Source: Methanobacteriota archaeon (GTDB taxonomy: Archaea; Thermoplasmatota; Poseidoniia; Poseidoniales; Poseidoniaceae). From it: a stretch of 6,285 bases of DNA. Numbering within the stretch: position 1 is the stretch's first letter; each line of letters begins with the position of its first letter. Made by a program: the position numbers and the translations under genes. The notes under the pieces are model-generated. The model was not told the DNA's origin, ran no database searches, and saw only the letters and a list, made by a program, of their open reading frames with translations. Shown here in pieces: positions 1-5,581 of this stretch. The stretch spans positions 1-6,285 of the forward strand of contig WTIV01000079.1 in the NCBI GenBank assembly GCA_011525095.1. Direction: 5' to 3'.

Positions 1-41
1 TAGTGGCCCTGGATTAAACAAAAAAAACTAACTTTGGAAGC

Positions 42-61
42 GGGCAGAATAAATTCTGTCC
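42..61. repeat. Inverted repeat in the leader of the first gene
   Basis: The arms CAGAAT (45-50) and ATTCTG (53-58) are a perfect inverted repeat around AA. Pairing extends outward to 42/61 with one G-T pair at 44/59. As RNA this gives an 8-bp stem with a UAAA loop, ending 9 nt before the Shine-Dalgarno of the SDR gene. No T-run follows, so it is not a typical terminator. It could be an operator, a leader hairpin, or a remnant of a dispersed palindromic repeat: the reverse-strand reading, GGGGACAGAATTTATT, resembles repeats I remember near REP-associated tyrosine transposases. The rest of 1-70 holds an A-rich run at about 20-27 and no convincing promoter or gene end. Confidence 0.45.
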
Positions 62-70
62 CCGTGTGTT

Positions 71-76
71 GAGGAG
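71..76 (+). promoter_or_regulatory. Shine-Dalgarno that fixes a TTG start
   Basis: GAGGAG lies 7 nt upstream of the TTG at 84-86, which is ideal spacing. The in-frame GTG at 66 lies upstream of this site and would add six residues (MLRRSI) not expected at the start of an SDR. The TTG start gives MAKLDGRVALVTG, the usual start of FabG-like proteins, with the first beta strand and glycine motif in their normal positions. Confidence 0.8.
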
Positions 77-83
77 AAGCATT

Positions 84-902
84 TTGGCTAAATTAGATGG
101 ACGTGTAGCGCTGGTGACCGGTTCCGGTCGTGGAATTGGTCAGCAGGTGGCGCTGCAGCTGGCGGCCGAAGGTGCCAGCGTGGTGGTCAATGACCTGGAT
201 GAGGCGCCGGCAACCGAGACCGTGGAACTGATCAAGAGCAAAGGCGGTGAGGCCGTTGCCTGCGTGGGCAGTGTGACTGACCCCGCTTTTCCGAAGCGCT
301 TTATCGACACCGCCATGGATAACTACGGCGATATCCATATTATCGTCAACAACGCCGGCTACACTTGGGACGCCACTATCCAGAAGATGAGTGAGGAGCA
401 GTTCGATGCCATGATGGACGTTCATCTGAAGGCCCCCTGGCGCATCCTCAAGGAAGCCTCAGAGATCATCCGTATCAAGTCCAAGGGCGAGGCGGAGAAG
501 GGCGAGCGGGTGATGCGCAAGGTGGTCAACATTTCTTCAATCGCCGGGTCGCGCGGAAACGCCGGGCAGACCAATTACTCCTCCGCCAAGGCGGCCCTGA
601 TCGGTATGACCAAGACTCTGTCCAAGGAATGGGGGCGCTATAACGTCTGCGTTAACGCTGTTGCCTTTGGTGTGATCGAGACCCGCCTCACCGAGGCGAC
701 CGATGAGAAGACCGAGATCGAAATCGAAGGCAATAGAGTTCCAGTCGGCGTACCCACCGCCGTGGCCGCGGGTATCAAGATGATGGTGCCACTGGGACGT
801 GCGGGCACACCTGAGGAAGGCGCCGGCGGTGTGATGTTGTTCTGCCTGCCGGAGTCGGACTACGTGTCTGGCCAATTGCTCGAAGTTACCGGAGGCGGCT
901 GA
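84..902 (+). CDS. SDR-family oxidoreductase, 3-oxoacyl-ACP reductase/3-hydroxyacyl-CoA dehydrogenase-like
   Basis: This is a classical short-chain dehydrogenase/reductase of 272 aa, read from the TTG at 84. Visible motifs are the cofactor loop TGSGRGIG (12-19), NNAG (89-92), the catalytic Ser152 in NISSIAG, and Tyr165 and Lys169 in YSSAK. Asp37 in VVVNDLD, at the end of beta strand 2, favours NAD(H) over NADP(H). The helix position that normally carries the fourth catalytic residue, Asn, reads VHLKAPW with His114. That resembles the 3-hydroxyacyl-CoA dehydrogenase domain of peroxisomal multifunctional enzyme 2 rather than E. coli FabG. A charged insertion at about 130-146 precedes the catalytic strand. 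The stop is 2 nt before the acyl-CoA dehydrogenase start, so the two are probably co-translated. In this context the likely role is NAD-dependent oxidation of a 3-hydroxyacyl-CoA in the cytoplasm rather than fatty acid synthesis. The family call is secure; the substrate is unknown. Confidence 0.93.
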   Translation: MAKLDGRVALVTGSGRGIGQQVALQLAAEGASVVVNDLDEAPATETVELIKSKGGEAVACVGSVTDPAFPKRFIDTAMDNYGDIHIIVNNAGYTWDATIQKMSEEQFDAMMDVHLKAPWRILKEASEIIRIKSKGEAEKGERVMRKVVNISSIAGSRGNAGQTNYSSAKAALIGMTKTLSKEWGRYNVCVNAVAFGVIETRLTEATDEKTEIEIEGNRVPVGVPTAVAAGIKMMVPLGRAGTPEEGAGGVMLFCLPESDYVSGQLLEVTGGG

Positions 903-904
903 TC

Positions 905-2065
905 ATGGAGCGCAAAATCGACTGGAACGCGCCGTGGATGACCGAAGAGCACCTGATGTTCAAGGAGTCTACCCGCAAGTTCTTTGAGAGCGAACTCTCG
1001 CCCCACACCGAGCGCTGGGCCGAGCAAGGTGTTGTCGACCGCGATTTCTGGTTCAAGGCCGGTGAAGCCGGCCTGCTGGGGGCCTCGGCTCCTGAGGAGT
1101 TTGGTGGCGTGGGCGCGGACCAGAGCTTCGATGCATTAACCATGTACGAGCAGGCCCGTGCCGGTGATTCGGGTTGGGGCTTTGGGGTACACAATATCTG
1201 TACCCACTACATCATGGCCTACGCAAACGAAGAGCAGAAAGCGCGTTGGCTCCCTGGCCTGATCAGCGGCGAGATCGTTCCTGCCCTCGCCATGACCGAA
1301 CCGGGCACCGGCTCCGACCTGCAGGCGGTGCGCACCACTGCGGACAAGGATGGGGATGACTACATCATCAACGGCTCCAAGATATTTATCAGCAATGGTC
1401 AGCAGGCCGACATTGTTATCGTGGTCGCCAAGACCGATAAGGACGCCGGCGGCAGGGGTATATCCCTGATCGTGGTGGAAACCGCTGACGCCGAGGGTTT
1501 CGCACGTGGTCGCAACCTGAAGAAGCTGGGCATGAAAGCCCAGGACACCTCGGAGCTGTTCTTTGAGAACGTGCGGGTTCCCCGGGCCAACCTGCTTGGT
1601 GAGCAGGAGGGGCAGGGCTTTATCCATCTCATGCTGCAATTGGGTTGGGAGCGTGCCAACATCGGTATCGCTGCCATCGCCGCGATGGATACGGTGATCG
1701 AGGAGACGGTGCGTTATGTGCAGGAGCGCAAGGCCTTCAAGCAGCGCCTGATGGATATGCAGAACACCCGCTTCAAACTGGCCGAGGCCAAGACCAAGGC
1801 GGATGTCACCAAGGCCTATATTAACGAGTGCATGGTGAAGCTGATCGATGGCAAGCTGGACCCGGTATCCGGTGCCACTGCCAAGTGGTGGGGCTCGCAG
1901 ATGCAGTGCGAGGTAGTGGATGAGTGTCTGCAGTTGCACGGTGGCTACGGCTACATGATGGAATACCCCGTTGCCCGCGCCTACGCCGATTCCCGGGTGC
2001 AGAAAATCTATGGTGGTGCCAACGAAATCCAGAAGGAACTGATTGCCCGCTCCCTGGACAATTAA
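905..2065 (+). CDS. Acyl-CoA dehydrogenase, LCAD/IVD-type active site
   Basis: This is a full-length (386 aa) FAD-dependent acyl-CoA dehydrogenase, which forms the trans-2,3 double bond of an acyl-CoA and passes electrons to electron-transfer flavoprotein. The N-terminal helical domain covers about 12-125, the beta domain about 127-230 and the C-terminal helical domain about 235-386. Both family signatures are present: AMTEPGTGSDLQA (129-141) and the QLHGGYGY segment starting at 343. The usual catalytic Glu in IYEGT is missing, because the site reads IYGGANEIQ (Gly370). Glu249 in LGWER matches the alternative base of long-chain and isovaleryl-CoA dehydrogenases, and the following EETVRYVQERKAF (266-278) is also LCAD-like. 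This suggests long or branched acyl substrates, though substrate cannot be fixed from sequence. The ATG follows GGAGGCGG (891-898), which lies inside the end of the SDR gene. The gene sits between the SDR and the acyl-CoA synthetase, consistent with one catabolic operon. Confidence 0.96.
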   Translation: MERKIDWNAPWMTEEHLMFKESTRKFFESELSPHTERWAEQGVVDRDFWFKAGEAGLLGASAPEEFGGVGADQSFDALTMYEQARAGDSGWGFGVHNICTHYIMAYANEEQKARWLPGLISGEIVPALAMTEPGTGSDLQAVRTTADKDGDDYIINGSKIFISNGQQADIVIVVAKTDKDAGGRGISLIVVETADAEGFARGRNLKKLGMKAQDTSELFFENVRVPRANLLGEQEGQGFIHLMLQLGWERANIGIAAIAAMDTVIEETVRYVQERKAFKQRLMDMQNTRFKLAEAKTKADVTKAYINECMVKLIDGKLDPVSGATAKWWGSQMQCEVVDECLQLHGGYGYMMEYPVARAYADSRVQKIYGGANEIQKELIARSLDN

Positions 2066-2081
2066 TGATTGAGGATACATT

Positions 2082-3659
2082 GTGAATTTGGCAAATCTGG
2101 TCCGTCGGGCCGTACATCGTTTTCCGCAGGGGGCGGCCACGATCTGTGGCGAACGCCGCCGCGATTGGTCCACGGTTGAAGGGCGTATTGCCCAACTCGC
2201 CGGGGCGCTTAAGAACCTGGGCCTGGCACCGGGCGATAGAATCGCGCTGCTGGCCCTGAATTCCGACCGCTACCTGGAGTCCCTGTTTGCCAGCATGTGG
2301 GCGGACGGGGTTGTGGTGCCCATGAACATCCGTTGGTCGGTGGCGGAAAATCTCTATTCCATCGAGGATTCCACCCCCGAGGTCCTGTTGGTGGACGACA
2401 TCTTCCTGCCCCATGCCCGTGCTATCTGTGAACAGACCGACCAGATTAAGCACGTGATCTACCTGGGCGAGTCGGAAACCCCGGCCGACCTGCTGGGCAC
2501 TAATACACTGCGGGACTATGAAACCCAGCTTGCCGCGGGCGAGCGGCTTCCCGGGGGTGATCGCGGAGGGGATGACCTGGCCGGTATTTTCTATACGGGT
2601 GGCACCACGGGCTTCCCCAAGGGAGTTATGCTTTCCCACGCTAACTTGTTGCATTCGGCGCTCTACGGCCTTCCTGAATTCGATTTGGATAATGAAGGGG
2701 TGTACCTGCACGCCGCCCCGATGTTTCACCTGGCCGACGGATCCCAGGGCGTGGGCGTGACGCTAGCCGGCGCGACCCACGCCTTCATACCCGCTTTTGA
2801 TCCTGAAGCGACCCTGCGTGCCATCGACACATACCGGGTTACCAACATACTATTGGTGCCCACCATGCTGCAGATGTTGTTCGATCATCCGCGCTTTGCA
2901 GACTACGATATCAGCAGCCTTGAGCTCATTTTGTACGGCGCCTCACCGATGCCCCAGGCTCTGCTGGAGCGGATCATGCAGGCCATTCCCGAGGTGCAGC
3001 TGGCGCAGGGCTACGGCCAGACCGAACTTGCACCCATCTGCACCGTGCTGTTGCCGGAAGACCATCAACTGGACGGCCCTCTGGCGCACCGTCGCAGCTC
3101 TGTCGGCCGGCCCACGGTGGGCATTGAGGTCAAGATCGTTGACGATGAGATCCGCAGATTGCCGACCGGTGAAACCGGCGAGATCGCTGTACGCGGCAAG
3201 AACACCATGATGGGCTACTGGAACAAGCCCGAGCAAACCGCGGCCACCCTGGTGGACGGCTGGTTGTTGACCGGCGATGCGGGTTACTTCGACGAGGATG
3301 GCTACCTGTACCTTGTGGACCGAGTCAAGGACATGATCATCACCGGCGGCGAAAACGTGTTCTCGGTGGAGGTGGAGAATGCCCTCACCAGCCACCCGGG
3401 TGTGCAGATGGCGGCGGTAATCGGCATTCCGTCTGAGGAGTGGGGGGAGTCTGTGCACGGCATCGTGATCGCCGACCCCGACAACACCCCAACAGAGGAT
3501 GACCTAATCGCCCACTGTAAAGAGCGCATTGCCGGCTATAAGTGCCCCAAGGGGATTACCTTCCGCAGCGAGGAATTTCCTCTGTCCGGGGCCGGTAAGG
3601 TGCTGAAGACCGAGCTGCGTAAGCCCTTTTGGGAGGGGGAGGAGAAGTACATCAATTAA
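2082..3659 (+). CDS. AMP-dependent acyl-CoA synthetase/ligase
   Basis: This 525-aa member of the ANL adenylating superfamily activates a carboxylic acid with ATP to an acyl-AMP and then to the acyl-CoA. Core motifs appear in order: the phosphate-binding loop YTGGTTGFPKG (171-181), the APMFH segment (212-216), GYGQTE (310-315), TGD with Asp399 at 397-399, the hinge DRVKDMIITGGENVFSVEVE (413-432), and the C-terminal catalytic lysine Lys506 in PLSGAGKVLK. Length and motifs fit an intact medium/long-chain acyl-CoA ligase of the FadD/CaiC-like group. The start is a GTG placed 7 nt after GAGG (2071-2074). The gap from the acyl-CoA dehydrogenase stop is 16 nt, so the gene probably belongs to the same transcript. 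It would feed substrate to the dehydrogenase encoded just upstream. The acid used is unknown: fatty, branched, aromatic or steroid side chain are all possible. Confidence 0.95.
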   Translation: MNLANLVRRAVHRFPQGAATICGERRRDWSTVEGRIAQLAGALKNLGLAPGDRIALLALNSDRYLESLFASMWADGVVVPMNIRWSVAENLYSIEDSTPEVLLVDDIFLPHARAICEQTDQIKHVIYLGESETPADLLGTNTLRDYETQLAAGERLPGGDRGGDDLAGIFYTGGTTGFPKGVMLSHANLLHSALYGLPEFDLDNEGVYLHAAPMFHLADGSQGVGVTLAGATHAFIPAFDPEATLRAIDTYRVTNILLVPTMLQMLFDHPRFADYDISSLELILYGASPMPQALLERIMQAIPEVQLAQGYGQTELAPICTVLLPEDHQLDGPLAHRRSSVGRPTVGIEVKIVDDEIRRLPTGETGEIAVRGKNTMMGYWNKPEQTAATLVDGWLLTGDAGYFDEDGYLYLVDRVKDMIITGGENVFSVEVENALTSHPGVQMAAVIGIPSEEWGESVHGIVIADPDNTPTEDDLIAHCKERIAGYKCPKGITFRSEEFPLSGAGKVLKTELRKPFWEGEEKYIN

Positions 3660-3661
3660 CT

Positions 3662-3683
3662 GATCTCCTTGATCAAGGATATC
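3662..3683. repeat. Inverted repeat just after the acyl-CoA synthetase stop
   Basis: This is a 22-bp inverted repeat with one mismatched pair (3665/3680). Its core, CCTTGATCAAGG (3667-3678), is a perfect 12-bp palindrome. It begins two bases after the stop codon. As RNA it could form a hairpin with a GATC loop, but the stem is not GC-rich and no T-run follows, so a Rho-independent terminator is unlikely. A protein-binding site or a 3'-end stabilising stem are the alternatives. Confidence 0.45.
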
Positions 3684-3696
3684 GACGCTCTCGCAT

Positions 3697-3718
3697 TTAT
3701 GGAATGAACAATCCATAA
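3697..3718. promoter_or_regulatory. Candidate TetR operator
   Basis: TTATGGA (3697-3703) and TCCATAA (3712-3718) are perfect inverted arms. Inside them TG (3705-3706) pairs with CA (3709-3710) around AA, so 18 of 22 positions are symmetric. Length and symmetry fit a TetR-dimer site. It lies 32 nt before the ATG of the tetR-like gene and overlaps a -10-like hexamer, as expected for autorepression. The assignment to this regulator is inferred from position. Confidence 0.55.
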
Positions 3719-3719
3719 T
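3714..3719 (+). promoter_or_regulatory. Possible -10 box for the tetR operon
   Basis: CATAAT matches the sigma-70 -10 consensus at five of six bases and lies at the right-hand arm of the inverted repeat. No good -35 hexamer is visible 16-18 bp upstream (the region reads CTCGCAT), so the promoter would be weak or activator-dependent. A start near 3726 would leave a leader of about 25 nt. Confidence 0.3.
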
Positions 3720-3750
3720 GGCGCTTCTTCGTAGCAAATGAAGTTCAACC

Positions 3751-4365
3751 ATGGCAAGACCTGTTCAGATCGATCGCGACAAAGCACTGCGAGAGGCCCG
3801 TGACATCTTCTGGCGCCAGGGCTTTACGGTTACCTCCATGAGTCAGTTGCTGAAGGCGATGGACATTGGCAGTGGCAGCTTCTATGCCGCCTTTGGTAGT
3901 AAGCCCGAGCTGTTTGCGCAGGTGATTGACAAGTATGACGCATGGTCGGCGGCGCAGTGGGAGAGGATTCGTACCACTAAAACGGGGCTGGATGTTATTC
4001 GCGAATTTCTCAACGCCACCATCGTGGATGTGTCAGATAGGAATCGTCTCAAGGGTTGCCTGCTGGTGAACAGTATCCTGGAAATGGAGGGGGTAGACAC
4101 CGAACTGCATCAACAGCTGGTCAATAGATTCAAGGGTCTGGAACACAGATTGTCCATCTGCCTGCAGGAGGCGCAAGACAGCGGCACACTCCGCGAAGAT
4201 GTGAGCATAGCGGAAGGGGTGGGGTATCTCATGACCAATATCTACGGGCTCAGGGTTGCTAGCCGCGCGGGTTTGAGCCGGGCAGAGGCCCGCCAGCGCG
4301 TGCGGCTGCTTATCAGAATGATTTCAACGTCGAATACCTGGGGTAAACAGTGCAGGTACAAGTAG
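3751..4365 (+). CDS. TetR/AcrR-family transcriptional regulator
   Basis: This 204-aa protein has the TetR layout. An N-terminal DNA-binding domain of about 10-57 includes the helix-turn-helix and the hallmark IGSGSFYAAFGSKPELF (39-55). A helical ligand-binding and dimerisation domain follows at about 60-195. The segment RLKGCLLVNSILEM (99-112) is typical of the subfamily that includes NemR-like regulators, and Cys103 lies close to the position of the redox-active NemR cysteine (Cys106). The ATG follows a weak GAAG (3740-3743) at 7-nt spacing. The gene opens the second half of the cluster, shares its strand, and overlaps the next gene by 16 nt. It probably represses its own operon through the inverted repeat at 3697-3718, and perhaps also the upstream trio. 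The ligand is unknown; an acyl-CoA or a reactive electrophile are reasonable guesses. By eye its codons look less GC-rich than those of its neighbours. Confidence 0.93.
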   Translation: MARPVQIDRDKALREARDIFWRQGFTVTSMSQLLKAMDIGSGSFYAAFGSKPELFAQVIDKYDAWSAAQWERIRTTKTGLDVIREFLNATIVDVSDRNRLKGCLLVNSILEMEGVDTELHQQLVNRFKGLEHRLSICLQEAQDSGTLREDVSIAEGVGYLMTNIYGLRVASRAGLSRAEARQRVRLLIRMISTSNTWGKQCRYK

Positions 4366-5018
4366 AAAATCGCGACGGTGTCGCGTTGATTCAGTTTGAC
4401 GATGGCAAGAAAAATGCCATTACGACAGAAGCGGCAGCGCAAATTCTCGCCGGCCTTGAGGAAGCAGAGGCCAATGCCGATGCCATCGTGATTGCCGGGC
4501 GGCCAGGTTCATTCTGCGCCGGACTTGAACTGGCCACCATGACCAGCGGTGACCAAGAGGCGATTGGCGAACTGTCGCTGGCGGGCGCGAGGATCCTGCT
4601 CAAGCTCTATGGCACGGGCAAGCCGCTGGTGGCTGCCTGTACCGGGCACGCCTTTACCATCGGTGCCCTCTGGCTACTGGCCTGTGATACCCGCATCGGC
4701 GAGCAGGGGGCCTACAAGTTCAGCATGACAGAGACCATCATGGGTATGGTATTGCCAGACTGGGCCATGGAGCCCCTGAAGGCGCGGCTTAGTCCCACCC
4801 GGTTTCTGCCCGTGGTCACCCAGTCAGTCACCCTGGACCCGGCGGGCGCAGTTGATGCGGGCTTCCTCGACCGCCTCGTTCCCGAGGGTGAGGCCATCGA
4901 TGCTGCAGTCGAATTAGCCACCGAGTTGGGCAAATTACCGGGCAAGGCCTATGCAGGAAACAAGCTCGTACCGAGGCAGCAGTCGCTGCAGATCATGGCG
5001 GCGAGCCTGGGTCTGTAA
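4350..5018 (+). CDS. Crotonase-family enoyl-CoA hydratase/isomerase, isomerase-like
   Basis: This 222-aa crotonase-fold protein is short for the family (usually about 255-265 aa) but complete. It fits the compact group known to me as PRK06213, recognised by DGKKNAI (18-24), TSGDQEAI, ACTGHA (96-101) and the AGFLDRLVP end. The first oxyanion-hole segment is GSFCAGLEL (53-61) and the second is GHAFTIGALWL (99-109). Aligned by eye with rat enoyl-CoA hydratase, the first catalytic Glu (Glu144) is Leu107, while the second (Glu164) is kept as Glu128 in TETIMG. The ETIMGMVLPDW stretch resembles mitochondrial delta3,delta2-enoyl-CoA isomerase, which uses only that second Glu. Isomerisation of a 3-enoyl-CoA is therefore more likely than hydration. 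The start is a GTG inside the end of the regulator gene, behind a weak GGGG (4340-4343), suggesting translational coupling. Later in-frame starts would remove the first beta strand. Confidence 0.88.
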   Translation: MQVQVENRDGVALIQFDDGKKNAITTEAAAQILAGLEEAEANADAIVIAGRPGSFCAGLELATMTSGDQEAIGELSLAGARILLKLYGTGKPLVAACTGHAFTIGALWLLACDTRIGEQGAYKFSMTETIMGMVLPDWAMEPLKARLSPTRFLPVVTQSVTLDPAGAVDAGFLDRLVPEGEAIDAAVELATELGKLPGKAYAGNKLVPRQQSLQIMAASLGL

Positions 5019-5046
5019 GTCAAAACAACCGATAGAGGAATAGAAA

Positions 5047-5568
5047 ATGTCTGTATCACTGTACGACCTGAGCGTCGCTTCCCATCTGCAAATCCTGGGT
5101 GGCGTGGCCAATGTACTGGCCAAGGGCGAAGAATATGCGGCCGCCGGCAATATGGATCTGGAGCAAATTGTCCGTTACAAACTGCGCGACGACATGGCGC
5201 CCTTCAGTTTTCAGGTACTTTCCGTCTGGCACCACTCCCTGAATGTCATCGCGGGCCTGAAAGCCGGCGAGTTCTCACCGCCGCCGAAGATGAGTGGGAT
5301 GGATTACCAGGCTCTGAGGGGCCTGGTTAACGAGGCTATTGAAGGGCTGCAGGGCGAGACGCCGGAGGAGATCAACGCCCTGGCAGACAAGCCTTTGTTG
5401 TTCAAGATGGGCGAGATGGAAATACCCTACACCACCGACAACTTCATGTTGTCTTTTTCCCTGCCCAATTTTTATTTTCACGCGACAACCACCTATGCGG
5501 TGCTGCGTGAACACGGCGTGCCTCTGGGCAAGATGGACTACCTGGGACAACTGCGCGTAAACCTGTAA
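5047..5568 (+). CDS. DUF1993 domain protein, DinB/YfiT-like clan
   Basis: This 173-aa protein matches the whole-length pattern I know for DUF1993: an N-terminal SLYDLSV, LRDDMAPFSFQV (46-57), a central loop, PNFYFHATTTYAVLREHGV (140-158) and a C-terminal KMDYLG. The family is predicted to form a four-helix bundle of the DinB/YfiT-like putative metalloenzyme clan. His62 or His63 together with His145 are candidate metal ligands, but this is inference. There is no signal peptide or membrane segment, so it is probably cytoplasmic. It has its own Shine-Dalgarno, GAGG (5035-5038), 8 nt before the ATG. The gap is 28 nt from the crotonase stop and 13 nt to the GST start, so it is an operon member. 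No reaction is known to me for the family. DinB-like enzymes elsewhere include thiol-dependent transferases and isomerases, which is suggestive next to a glutathione S-transferase but does not establish a function. Confidence 0.85.
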   Translation: MSVSLYDLSVASHLQILGGVANVLAKGEEYAAAGNMDLEQIVRYKLRDDMAPFSFQVLSVWHHSLNVIAGLKAGEFSPPPKMSGMDYQALRGLVNEAIEGLQGETPEEINALADKPLLFKMGEMEIPYTTDNFMLSFSLPNFYFHATTTYAVLREHGVPLGKMDYLGQLRVNL

Positions 5569-5581
5569 AGGAGAGAGAATC

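Noticed and set aside
66..83. GTG at 66 as the start of the SDR gene.
   Set aside because: It would lie upstream of, and translate through, the GAGGAG that is ideally spaced for TTG 84, and it adds residues foreign to the family.
2065..2085. ATG at 2065 as an alternative start near the synthetase gene.
   Set aside because: It is in a different frame from the synthetase and hits a stop after six codons.
1136..2173. Long open frame of 345 codons on the minus strand.
   Set aside because: It lies opposite the clearly real acyl-CoA dehydrogenase gene, spans into the ligase gene, and its translation shows no recognisable domain. It is a codon-bias shadow in GC-rich DNA.
1821..2729. Open frame of 302 codons on the minus strand.
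   Set aside because: It overlaps two well-supported + strand genes, has no family motif, and its ends do not match any ribosome-binding site I can see.
3662..3683. Rho-independent terminator after the acyl-CoA synthetase gene.
   Set aside because: The hairpin exists but is not GC-rich, contains a mismatch and has no following T-run.
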